8,852 bases of DNA. Source: an uncultured Ruminococcus sp. (lineage in GTDB: Bacteria; Bacillota; Clostridia; Oscillospirales; Ruminococcaceae). Positions 1-5,799 of the stretch are shown here, piece after piece. The stretch is taken from contig CANQCJ010000081.1 of NCBI GenBank assembly GCA_947589205.1, positions 1 through 8,852 on the forward strand, in the 5' to 3' direction. The notes below the pieces were generated by a model that saw only the letters and a program-made list of their open reading frames with translations, was not told the DNA's origin and ran no database searches. How positions within the stretch are numbered: position 1 is the stretch's first letter; every line of letters starts with the position of its first letter. The position numbers and the translations under genes were made by a program.

Positions 1-558
1 TATATAACCGAGGAGATCTGGCAGACGCTTACCGAAGGGGAGAGCATTCTTATGCTCGAGAGCTATCCGGTATATGATGAGGGTCTTGATTTTGCAAAGG
101 AGGAGGAGGACTTCGGCAAGATCATAGACGCGATAAGAGCGGTCAGAAATTTAAGAAGCTCGATGAACGTTCCGCCCTCAGTCAAGGCTAAGCTTTATAT
201 CGAAACGGCGCAGGAGGAAATTTTTGTTTCCGGCGAGATGTTCTTTAAACAGTTGGCTTTCGCAAGCGAGGTGGAAATGACGTCGGGCGATATAGCGGAC
301 GCGGTGACAGCCGTTACCGACAGCGCGAGAATATTTATCCCGCTTGCCGATATCGTGGACACCGAAAAGGAGCTGGCGAGACTTAACAAGGAAAAGGCTA
401 AGGTGTTAAAGGATATAGATTTTCTTTCCTCGAAGCTTTCAAACGAGGGATTTCTTGCAAAAGCCCCCGAGCAGCTTATAGCCGCTCAGCGCGAAAAGCT
501 TGCTAACGCTAAGGAAAAGCTTTCAAAGATAGAACAGTCGATAGCTAAGCTGTCATAA
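1..558 (+). CDS. valS: Valyl-tRNA synthetase, C-terminal part (5' partial)
   Basis: ValRS charges tRNA-Val with valine in the cytoplasm. Frame 1 is open from the first base, so this is the tail of a larger gene; about 185 residues are present of a protein usually near 880. The visible start YITEEIWQ is the conserved segment in the anticodon-binding domain of class Ia synthetases (usually PFITEEIWQ). It is followed by the DAIRAVRNLRSSMNVPPS region typical of ValRS. The last 70 or so residues (from about LADIVDTEKELARLNKE onward) are charged and heptad-like. They match the C-terminal coiled-coil tRNA-binding arm that distinguishes ValRS from IleRS and LeuRS. The ATG at 52 is internal and should not be taken as the start. 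A hairpin terminator follows the TAA. Identification is firm; the catalytic domain lies outside the window. Confidence 0.96.
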   Translation, partial: YITEEIWQTLTEGESILMLESYPVYDEGLDFAKEEEDFGKIIDAIRAVRNLRSSMNVPPSVKAKLYIETAQEEIFVSGEMFFKQLAFASEVEMTSGDIADAVTAVTDSARIFIPLADIVDTEKELARLNKEKAKVLKDIDFLSSKLSNEGFLAKAPEQLIAAQREKLANAKEKLSKIEQSIAKLS

Positions 559-561
559 GAA

Positions 562-596
562 GAAGCGCGTTCCGTTTTTTAAGCGGAGCGCGTTTT
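562..596 (+). terminator. Intrinsic terminator after valS
   Basis: CGCGTTCCG (566-574) pairs with CGGAGCGCG (584-592) through nine pairs with one G-U, around a 9-base loop. TTTT follows at 593-596. The A/G bases before the stem can extend it into the T run. It lies 8 bases after the valS stop. The T tract is short, so efficiency may be moderate. Confidence 0.7.
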
Positions 597-647
597 CGGG
601 TAAATATTAAAAATTTGTAAAAACGTACATTTAAACGGCTAAATATC

Positions 648-676
648 TTTTCAAAGGATAAAAAAAATGGTATAAT
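648..676 (+). promoter_or_regulatory. Predicted sigma-A promoter of pncA-pncB
   Basis: A perfect -10 TATAAT lies at 671-676 with an extended-10 TG at 668-669. A 4/6 -35 element, TTTTCA, lies at 648-653 with a 17-base spacer. The start site would be near 683, leaving a leader of about 70 bases before the ATG at 753. The position, between the valS terminator and pncA, fits an independent salvage operon. No operator is evident. Confidence 0.7.
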
Positions 677-752
677 AGAGATGTATGATATTACTTATTG
701 AATTACTATATTTTATCCGCAGAAAACGCGGAGCATAAACAGGAGGAGCATC

Positions 753-1283
753 ATGAAACTGCTTGTAATCGTAGACTATCAGAATGATTTTGTAACGGGT
801 TCTCTCGGCTTTGAGGGAGCGGAGCTGCTTGACAGGAAAATCGCGCACAGGATACGCGATTACCGCAGAGAGGGCGGCGAGATCATCTATACAATGGACA
901 CTCACCAGGAGGATTATCTTAATACGCAGGAGGGAAAAAAGCTTCCCGTTGAGCACTGCATAGAGGATACTCCCGGTCATCGCCTTTACGGCTTTACCGC
1001 AAAGGAACGCACCGACAAGGACAAGATCTTTTATAAGGACGCGTTCGGCTCAATCGAGCTTGCCGATTATATCAAATTCAGAGATTACGAGTCGGTAGAG
1101 CTTGTGGGACTTGTTTCCAATATGTGCGTGCTGGCTAACGCCGTGCTTGTAAAATCCGCTCTGCCGGAAACAGAGGTCATCGTGAACACCGAGTACACGG
1201 CTTCGGCGGACAAGGAGCTTGAACAAAAGGCGTTCGAGGTCATGGAAGGACTGCAGATCACTGTGGTAAGACCCGAGGAGTAA
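753..1283 (+). CDS. pncA: Nicotinamidase-like cysteine hydrolase (isochorismatase fold)
   Basis: The predicted reaction is nicotinamide to nicotinate plus ammonia, the first step of NAD salvage through nicotinate. The protein is 176 residues, about family size, with no signal peptide. The catalytic triad of the cysteine-hydrolase superfamily is visible: Asp8 in IVDYQNDF, Lys95 in KIFYKDAFGS and Cys125 in GLVSNMCV. Candidate metal ligands are Asp49 and His51 (MDTHQEDY) and His68 (PVEHC). The third histidine of classical PncA has no clear counterpart between them. AGGAGG at 741-746 sits 6 bases before the ATG. The gene ends 4 bases before pncB, which is the strongest argument for nicotinamidase over other isochorismatase-like hydrolases. 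Family assignment is firm; substrate is inferred from the neighbour and from similarity to the short Firmicutes enzymes. Confidence 0.85.
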   Translation: MKLLVIVDYQNDFVTGSLGFEGAELLDRKIAHRIRDYRREGGEIIYTMDTHQEDYLNTQEGKKLPVEHCIEDTPGHRLYGFTAKERTDKDKIFYKDAFGSIELADYIKFRDYESVELVGLVSNMCVLANAVLVKSALPETEVIVNTEYTASADKELEQKAFEVMEGLQITVVRPEE

Positions 1284-1287
1284 AAAA

Positions 1288-2730
1288 GTGAAAAGCTTCA
1301 ATTATACTATGCTCTGCGATTTCTATGAGCTTACTATGGGCAACGGTTATTTCAAGAGCGGGCTTAAAGACAAGATCACCTATTTCGATCTGTTCTTTCG
1401 GCAGATACCCGACGGCGGCGGCTTTGCGATAAGCTGCGGTCTTTCGCAGATAATAGAATACATCAGGGATCTTCACTTCGACAAGGAGGATATTGATTTT
1501 CTGCGCGCTAAAAACACCTTTGACGAGGGATTTTTAGAGTACCTCGCGGGCTTTAAATTCACCGGAGATATCTACGCCGTGCCGGAGGGTACGGTCGTTT
1601 TCCCGAACGAACCGCTTATAATAGTCCGCGCCCCCGCGATACAGGCGCAGCTCGTCGAGACTTATCTGCTGCTCATAATAAATCACCAGTCGCTTATAGC
1701 GACAAAGGCTAACCGCATTGCAAGAGCGGCGCAGGGCAGGGCGGTGTCGGAATTCGGCTCGAGAAGAGCGCACGGAGCGGACGCGGCTATATACGGCGCA
1801 AGAGCGGCGGGTATCGGCGGCTGCGCGGCAACTGCCTGCACGGTAGCGGAACAAAAATTCGGCTTTCCCGCAACGGGAACTATGGCGCATTCGTGGGTCC
1901 AGATGTTTGACGACGAGTATGAAGCGTTCAAGACCTACTGCGAATGCTACCCCGACAGCGCGACGCTGCTTGTGGACACCTACAACGTGCTCGAAAGCGG
2001 CATTCCCAACGCGATAAGAGCGTTCAACAACGTTCTTAAGCCCAAGGGCTTCCGTCCGCAGGGCGTCAGGATAGATTCGGGAGATATCACTTATCTTTCC
2101 AAAAAAGCCAGAAAAATGCTCGATGCTGCCGGCTACCCCGACTGCAAGATAGTCGCTTCAAATTCCCTCGATGAATACATCATCAGAGATATGATCTTCC
2201 AAGGTGCGAGGGTAGACCTTTTCGGCGTTGGCGAACGTCTCATAACCTCGCGTTCCACCCCCGTTTTCGGCGGAGTTTACAAGCTCTGCGCGGTAGAACA
2301 GGCGGACGATGCGGGCGGGGTAAAAATTATCCCGAAAATAAAAATTTCCGAAAACGTCACAAAGGTCACGACCCCGCACTTCAAAAAGCTCTACCGCCTT
2401 TACGACCGCGAAAGCGGCAAGGCTATCGCCGACCAGCTTTGCGTTTACGACGAGACGATAGACGACAGCCGCGACCTCGTTATCTTCGACCCGGATTACA
2501 CCTGGAAGAAAAAGACGGTCGGCAATTTTTACGCCAAGGAGCTGCTCGTTCCCATTTTCAAAAACGGCGAGTTGGTTTACGATGAGCCGAGTTATGACGA
2601 GATACGCGCTTATTGTGCAGAGCAGGTGGAGACGTTGTGGGACGAGATAAAGCGGTTTGAGAATCCGCATAAATACTATGTAGATCTGTCGCAGAAGCTG
2701 TGGAATGTTAAGGCGGCGCTGCTGTTTTGA
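1288..2730 (+). CDS. pncB: Nicotinate phosphoribosyltransferase
   Basis: It joins nicotinate to PRPP, using ATP, to give nicotinate mononucleotide, the entry reaction of the Preiss-Handler route to NAD. The 480-residue length suits the Firmicutes form. Landmarks in order: TMLCDFYELTMGNGYF near the N terminus, EFGSRRAHG (155-163), GTMAHSW with His201 at the place of the family's phosphohistidine, LLVDTYNVL (227-235), GVRIDSGD (259-266, phosphate and ribose contacts) and LFGVGERLITS (311-321). The start is GTG at 1288. GAGGAG at 1275-1280, inside the end of pncA, lies 7 bases upstream, which supports GTG over the internal ATG at 1309. The 4-base gap to pncA implies one transcript and coupled translation. 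No domain is missing or broken. Confidence 0.95.
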   Translation: MKSFNYTMLCDFYELTMGNGYFKSGLKDKITYFDLFFRQIPDGGGFAISCGLSQIIEYIRDLHFDKEDIDFLRAKNTFDEGFLEYLAGFKFTGDIYAVPEGTVVFPNEPLIIVRAPAIQAQLVETYLLLIINHQSLIATKANRIARAAQGRAVSEFGSRRAHGADAAIYGARAAGIGGCAATACTVAEQKFGFPATGTMAHSWVQMFDDEYEAFKTYCECYPDSATLLVDTYNVLESGIPNAIRAFNNVLKPKGFRPQGVRIDSGDITYLSKKARKMLDAAGYPDCKIVASNSLDEYIIRDMIFQGARVDLFGVGERLITSRSTPVFGGVYKLCAVEQADDAGGVKIIPKIKISENVTKVTTPHFKKLYRLYDRESGKAIADQLCVYDETIDDSRDLVIFDPDYTWKKKTVGNFYAKELLVPIFKNGELVYDEPSYDEIRAYCAEQVETLWDEIKRFENPHKYYVDLSQKLWNVKAALLF

Positions 2731-2817
2731 CTTGCTCGCGCTTGCGCGCAATGCAGTTTCGGTAAAGTACTGCCTAACGAATAACTGCGGGCGAACTAAA
2801 AGGTTTCTGGAAGAGTC

Positions 2818-2851
2818 AAGAGAAACCTCTTCTCTAAAAGAGGTTTCTTTT
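2818..2851 (+). terminator. Intrinsic terminator downstream of pncB, with competing upstream arm
   Basis: AGAAACCTCT (2821-2830) pairs perfectly with AGAGGTTTCT (2839-2848). T2831-A2838 can add an inner pair, and the AAG before the stem pairs with the TTT after it. The T run ends at 2851. It lies about 90 bases after the pncB stop and is the first strong terminator after that operon. An upstream AGGTTTCT (2801-2808) is complementary to the same left arm, giving a competing hairpin (see findings). Confidence 0.75.
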
Positions 2852-2859
2852 GTAGGGGT

Positions 2860-2878
2860 TTGGGGGCAAAGCCCCCAA
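2860..2878. repeat. G/C hairpin TTGGGGGC-AAA-GCCCCCAA
   Basis: A perfect 8-bp stem with a 3-base loop starts 9 bases after the T run of the preceding terminator. No T tract follows, so it is not itself a standard terminator. My impression is that similar G/C-box hairpins trail terminators in many Ruminococcaceae intergenic regions. That is recollection, not something shown here. Confidence 0.6.
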
Positions 2879-2933
2879 TTCGGAGTACGATGCCGCCCAT
2901 ATAATAACCTAAAAAAAGAATAAAAGAGCCTTT

Positions 2934-3028
2934 TTTAAATCGGCTTTCAAAGGATAAATTCAGCGTAAGGCAACAACTAAAAAAATCATAAAAAGTTAGT
3001 GAACCAAACAAATCAAAGCCGATTTAAA
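2934..3028. repeat. 14-bp perfect inverted repeat enclosing 67 bp
   Basis: TTTAAATCGGCTTT (2934-2947) and its exact complement AAAGCCGATTTAAA (3015-3028) bound an A-rich 67-base interior. The interior has a smaller ACTAA/TTAGT pairing (around 2976-2999). There is no T tract after the right arm and no coding sequence. It could be a MITE-like element, a remnant of one, or a structured transcript. No target-site duplication is obvious at the ends. Confidence 0.6.
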
Positions 3029-3038
3029 TTGCACGAAA

Positions 3039-3095
3039 GAGCGAAGCGATTTTTGCGCAAGAGCAAAGCTCCGGCGGTTTTTTCTCGCTTCGCTC
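3039..3095. repeat. 11-bp inverted repeat GAGCGAAGCGA / TCGCTTCGCTC with nested palindromes
   Basis: The outer arms at 3039-3049 and 3085-3095 are exactly complementary. Between them lie the palindrome TTGCGCAA (3053-3060) and a small hairpin GAGC-AAA-GCTC (3061-3071). The right arm with its T-rich lead recurs at 3244-3261. This is the layout of a repetitive extragenic palindrome; whether it recurs in the genome cannot be seen here. Confidence 0.6.
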
Positions 3096-3201
3096 AAACA
3101 CATAAGTATCGCAACGCAGGGAGAGAACGCTTATTAAACCCGAAGCTTGAAAAGACGCGACCAGCAACGTCATAGCTCCGACAATCCGAGCGAGCGGCAC
3201 C

Positions 3202-3237
3202 GTCTGAGCTTGCGCTCAGACCAGCGTCCCCGCGGAC
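3202..3237. repeat. Two adjacent short hairpins
   Basis: GTCTGAGC (3202-3209) and GCTCAGAC (3214-3221) form a perfect 8-bp stem over TTGC. Four bases later GTCC (3226-3229) and GGAC (3234-3237) form a second small stem over CCGC. Neither has a T tract. They belong to the same palindromic cluster as 3039-3095 and 3244-3268. Confidence 0.5.
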
Positions 3238-3243
3238 TAAATG

Positions 3244-3268
3244 GTTTTTCTCGCTTCGCTCGAAAAAC
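3244..3268. repeat. Second copy of TCGCTTCGCTC inside a GTTTTTC/GAAAAAC inverted repeat
   Basis: TCGCTTCGCTC (3251-3261) repeats the arm at 3085-3095, with T-rich sequence before it in both places. Here it is enclosed by GTTTTTC (3244-3250) and GAAAAAC (3262-3268), a 7-bp inverted repeat. An A run follows (3269-3277). This is a direct repeat of about 16 bases about 166 bases from the first copy. Confidence 0.55.
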
Positions 3269-3380
3269 AAAAAAATTAACGCCCACTACAGCGATAATCG
3301 GCATTCGCATACGGGTAATGAGCATTAATTTTTCTATATATAGAATTATGAAAGGGATGGAAATTTCATTTTTTTAAGTG

Positions 3381-3515
3381 CGGGGATACGTTGTGCAGAC
3401 TTGGGTTAGAGTTCGGAAAATACTGATCTTTGATCCGATTCGGCAGCGGATCTGAGAGAGGGGGGAAGACTACTATCTTCTGAACTCTAACCAAAACCTG
3501 CACTGTATCCTTCCG
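3381..3515. ncRNA. Candidate structured RNA (or MITE) of about 135 bases, no known family recognised
   Basis: The two halves pair in register along a rod. CGG (3381-3383) pairs with CCG (3513-3515), GGATAC (3384-3389) with GTATCC (3505-3510), and GTGCAG (3393-3398) with CTGCAC (3498-3503). GGTTAGAGTTC (3404-3414) pairs with GAACTCTAACC (3482-3492), extendable by four pairs including one G-U. Inside is GATCCG (3432-3437) with CGGATC (3447-3452). On the 3' side GAAGA (3465-3469) with TCTTC (3476-3480) can form a third hairpin that competes with the stem extension. No T tract follows, so it is not a terminator. I looked for 6S, SRP, RNase P and common riboswitch motifs and found none. Strand is uncertain; the G-U pair weakly favours +. 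Confidence 0.4.
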
Positions 3516-3537
3516 ACAACAATATAATAACACCCCT

Positions 3538-3626
3538 GTGTGAACCGAATATGAATTTTGGGGTCAAAAAACGGGATTTTTCAAAAAAATAAAATAAGTT
3601 ACAATTTATTTAAATTTCGTTCACAC
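3538..3626. repeat. Inverted repeat flanking the response-regulator promoter
   Basis: GTGTGAAC (3538-3545) is the exact complement of GTTCACAC (3619-3626). After one bulged C (3546), GAA (3547-3549) continues the match with TTC (3616-3618). The 66-base interior is A/T-rich and contains the predicted promoter. Such an arrangement could be a pair of regulator binding sites or a chance repeat. Confidence 0.5.
3578..3605 (+). promoter_or_regulatory. Predicted sigma-A promoter of the two-component operon
   Basis: A -35 TTTTCA (3578-3583), the same hexamer as in the pncA promoter, and a -10 TACAAT (3600-3605, 5/6) are separated by 16 bases. The start would be near 3612, giving a leader of about 34 bases to the ATG at 3646. 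The strongly A/T-rich surroundings support a promoter but also raise the chance of false matches. A TATAAT at 3523-3528 is an alternative -10 but lacks a good -35. Confidence 0.45.
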
Positions 3627-3645
3627 TCAAAGAAAGGAGAACCAG

Positions 3646-4323
3646 ATGTTTTCTATATTGGTCGTTGAGGACGACACAAATCTGCTAAAGCTGATGTGCG
3701 CCGCGCTTAAACAAAACGGCTACGACGCTCAGCCGGCTAAGGACGGCTTTGAAGCTCTCGACGTGATGGATAAGGTGTCGGTCGATCTTATCATTTCCGA
3801 CATAATGATGCCGAATATGGACGGCTATGAGCTTGTTACAAGAATAAGACAGGCGGGTATGGATATACCGTTTCTTATGGTGACGGCTAAGGAGACCTTC
3901 GCGGATAAGCAAAAGGGCTTTATGGCGGGTACGGACGACTATATGGTAAAACCGATAAATATAGACGAAATGATCCTGCGCGTCGGCGCACTGCTCAGAC
4001 GCTCGCGCCTTGCCGCCGAAAAGCTGCTGACCGTCGGCGGCTGTACGCTCAATTATGACGCGCTTACCGTCTCCTTCACGGGGGGGCAGGACGTTACTAT
4101 CCCGAATAAGGAATTTATGCTGCTGTTTAAGCTGCTCTCCTACCCGAACCAGATATTTACCCGCCGCCAGCTGCTTGACGAGCTTTGGGGAATGGAATCG
4201 GAGGTCGACGAGCGCACGGTGGACGTGCATATAAAACGCCTTAGAGAACGCTTTATACCTAACGATGATTTCGATATCGTTACTATCAGAGGTCTCGGCT
4301 ATAAGGCGGTCAAGAAGGTATAA
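3646..4323 (+). CDS. OmpR/PhoB-family response regulator
   Basis: A cytoplasmic transcription factor switched on by phosphorylation from its partner kinase, encoded next. It is 225 residues, normal for the family. Receiver domain, residues 1-118: acidic pair Glu8/Asp9 (VVEDD), phosphoacceptor Asp52 (ISDIMMPNMDGYE), Thr80 (MVTAKE) and Lys102 (MVKPI), all intact. Winged-helix DNA-binding domain, about 125-225: PNKEFMLLFKLLSYPNQIFTR, then the recognition-helix region DERTVDVHIKRLRERF and the wing VTIRGLGYKA. The ATG has AAAGGAGA at 3633-3640, a strong site. The histidine kinase starts 27 bases after its stop, so the two are probably cotranscribed. The regulon cannot be told from sequence; autoregulation is possible given the inverted repeat around its promoter. 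Confidence 0.93.
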   Translation: MFSILVVEDDTNLLKLMCAALKQNGYDAQPAKDGFEALDVMDKVSVDLIISDIMMPNMDGYELVTRIRQAGMDIPFLMVTAKETFADKQKGFMAGTDDYMVKPINIDEMILRVGALLRRSRLAAEKLLTVGGCTLNYDALTVSFTGGQDVTIPNKEFMLLFKLLSYPNQIFTRRQLLDELWGMESEVDERTVDVHIKRLRERFIPNDDFDIVTIRGLGYKAVKKV

Positions 4324-4350
4324 GCGTCGCGCGGAAGGGGTGGAACGGCT

Positions 4351-5661
4351 TTGAAAACCTCGCTTCAATTTAAGCTTGCATTGATGTTCTTCGGCGTTAT
4401 GCTGCTGTCCGCGCTGATATCTGTCGGCGCGCTGCTGGTGATACTTCGCCCGGTACTTATAAATAACCTTGAAAGCGGACTTATTACCATAACAAACTCC
4501 ATGAAACAGCTTGAAGCTAAACGCATGGATCTTACCGTTGAGGAAATTATCTCAATATGCAGCACCGGCAACGCCGAGGTCACCGTGCTTGAACAAAAAA
4601 GCGGTGAGTATTACAGAGTAATGATAGACGCGTCCGAATCGAGCTGCTATATCGAGGTCGATGGCATTATCCCAAAGGTAACGGGCTATACCGTTATAAA
4701 CGGTACATACCTTAAAATGAGCAGCCTTGCGACAGAGAACGTTTACTGGGTAGCGATGTTTATACTTATTATAACGCTGATAGTCTGCATTATTATCGGC
4801 TCGCTGCTCACAATGTTCTTCAGCCGCCGAGTCTTTAAACCTATAAGAGATCTCAGCAACGCTACCAATATGGTAGCCCGCGGAATGTTCAGCGTCCGCG
4901 TGCCGCCGTCAAAGGACCGCGAATACGGCAAGCTTATCAATAACTTTAACCGAATGATAGAAGAGCTTGCGGGCATTGAAACGCTGCGCGGAGACTTTAT
5001 CAGCAACGTCTCTCACGAATTTAAGACCCCCCTCGCTTCGGTGCAGGGCTTTGCAAAGCTGCTTCAGGACGAGGAGCTCTCCGATGAGGAACGCAGAGAA
5101 TATACCCAGATAATAATAAACGAGACCGGCAGACTTTCAAAGCTTACAAGCGATATTCTGAGACTTTCAAAGCTCGAAAATCAGACCACGATAGTCAACC
5201 GCTCGCGCTTTTCGATCGACGAACAGATAAGGCGCATACTTTTGGTGCTGGAGCCGGAATGGACGAAGAAAAATATCGAGCTGGATATCGATCTCGACGA
5301 TGTTTATTATTTCGGCGATGAAGAGCTTATGGCGCAGATCTGGCAGAACATAATCAACAACGCGATAAAATTCACTCCCGAAAACGGCGAGATAAAGGTA
5401 CGGCTTTTCAGAAGCGATAAGAGCATAACCGCAAGGATCTCCGACAGCGGTCCGGCTATACCTAAGGAGGTCAGCGAGCATATTTTCGATAAATTCTATC
5501 AGGGCGACAATTCGAGAAAGACCGAGGGCAACGGTCTCGGTCTCGCACTCGTAAAGCGCATAGTCGACCTGTGCGGAGGAAAGATCTATGTTGAAAATCT
5601 CTACGAGGGCGGCGTCTGCTTTGTCGTGGAGCTGCCGTATGTCGTCAGCGATATGAGATGA
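4351..5661 (+). CDS. Membrane sensor histidine kinase (HAMP, HisKA, HATPase_c)
   Basis: It senses an unknown signal outside or in the membrane, autophosphorylates, and passes the phosphate to the regulator encoded upstream. It has 436 residues. The first membrane helix is at about 9-33, the extracytoplasmic sensor region at about 34-131 has no recognised domain, and the second helix is at about 132-157. HAMP spans about 158-211 (RRVFKPIRDLSNATNMVARGM). HisKA has phospho-acceptor His222 in SNVSHEFKTPLAS. The ATPase domain has N box QNIINNAIKFTP (332-343), G1 DSGPAI (365-370), F box IFDKFYQGD and G2 GNGLGLAL (393-400). The start is TTG at 4351, with a G-rich site around 4335-4343 and no other in-frame start upstream; ATG 4384 would cut into the first helix. 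Oddity: the second Gly of the usual DxGxGI G1 motif is Ala369. Confidence 0.92.
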   Translation: MKTSLQFKLALMFFGVMLLSALISVGALLVILRPVLINNLESGLITITNSMKQLEAKRMDLTVEEIISICSTGNAEVTVLEQKSGEYYRVMIDASESSCYIEVDGIIPKVTGYTVINGTYLKMSSLATENVYWVAMFILIITLIVCIIIGSLLTMFFSRRVFKPIRDLSNATNMVARGMFSVRVPPSKDREYGKLINNFNRMIEELAGIETLRGDFISNVSHEFKTPLASVQGFAKLLQDEELSDEERREYTQIIINETGRLSKLTSDILRLSKLENQTTIVNRSRFSIDEQIRRILLVLEPEWTKKNIELDIDLDDVYYFGDEELMAQIWQNIINNAIKFTPENGEIKVRLFRSDKSITARISDSGPAIPKEVSEHIFDKFYQGDNSRKTEGNGLGLALVKRIVDLCGGKIYVENLYEGGVCFVVELPYVVSDMR

Positions 5662-5695
5662 ATGTAAAAAAAGTGTTAAAAATCCATGAGCCGTA

Positions 5696-5724
5696 TTGAA
5701 AAAAATACGATAATGTGTTATAAT
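5696..5724 (+). promoter_or_regulatory. Strong predicted sigma-A promoter of rpmE
   Basis: TTGAAA (5696-5701), a 17-base spacer, TATAAT (5719-5724) and an extended-10 TG at 5716-5717 make this the best promoter in the window. The start is expected near 5731, leaving a leader of about 80 bases. CGTATT (5692-5697) and AATACG (5704-5709) form an inverted repeat across the -35 box. Confidence 0.85.
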
Positions 5725-5756
5725 AATTAGGTTAAGAATATAACATAGAACTACTG

Positions 5757-5799
5757 TCTGAACATTACTTTGATGGGCTTCTATGAACTAATGTTTGGA
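5757..5799 (+). promoter_or_regulatory. Leader hairpin abutting the rpmE Shine-Dalgarno
   Basis: In the rpmE leader, AACATTA (5761-5767) pairs exactly with TAATGTT (5789-5795). Four outer pairs with two G-U extend this to 5757/5799, touching the first base of AAGGAGG (5799-5805). Above an internal loop, ATGG (5773-5776) can pair with CTAT (5781-5784) over GCTT. The shape and position suit translational control, as in ribosomal-protein autoregulation. Function is inferred. Confidence 0.45.

Larger units (their letters stand above)
2879..3380. other. Gene-free, palindrome-rich intergenic block
   Basis: No open frame here has both a plausible ribosome binding site and a protein-like composition. 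The only sizeable frame (3147-3377, TTG start) reads through hairpin arms and gives an Arg/Ser-rich, low-complexity product. No tRNA TPsiC-like motif or rRNA segment is visible. What it does hold is a series of inverted repeats, listed separately. The base composition swings between A/T-rich stretches (2905-3030, 3262-3380) and G/C-rich hairpin arms (3039-3260), unlike the flanking genes. Confidence 0.65.

Noticed and set aside
2158..2751. Minus-strand open frame of 197 codons antisense to pncB
   Set aside because: A shadow of the strongly conserved pncB frame; no ribosome site or recognisable motif.
2860..2878. A second terminator
   Set aside because: The stem is strong but no T tract follows on either strand.
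3039..3268. CRISPR array
   Set aside because: Repeats are short, partly inverted and irregularly spaced, with no uniform spacers and no cas genes.
3147..3377. Open frame of 76 codons on + in the gap
   Set aside because: TTG start without a ribosome site; the frame runs through hairpin arms, and the product is Arg/Ser-rich with no domain-like pattern.
3381..3515. Identification as 6S, SRP, RNase P, tmRNA or a common riboswitch
   Set aside because: None of their conserved sequence motifs could be found on either strand; only a general shape likeness to 6S remains.
3523..3528. Perfect TATAAT as the main -10 of the two-component operon
   Set aside because: No acceptable -35 at 16-18 bases upstream, and it would give a leader over 110 bases; kept only as an alternative.
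3685..4368. Minus-strand open frame of 227 codons antisense to the response regulator
   Set aside because: The + frame has every receiver and winged-helix motif, and the antisense product resembles nothing.
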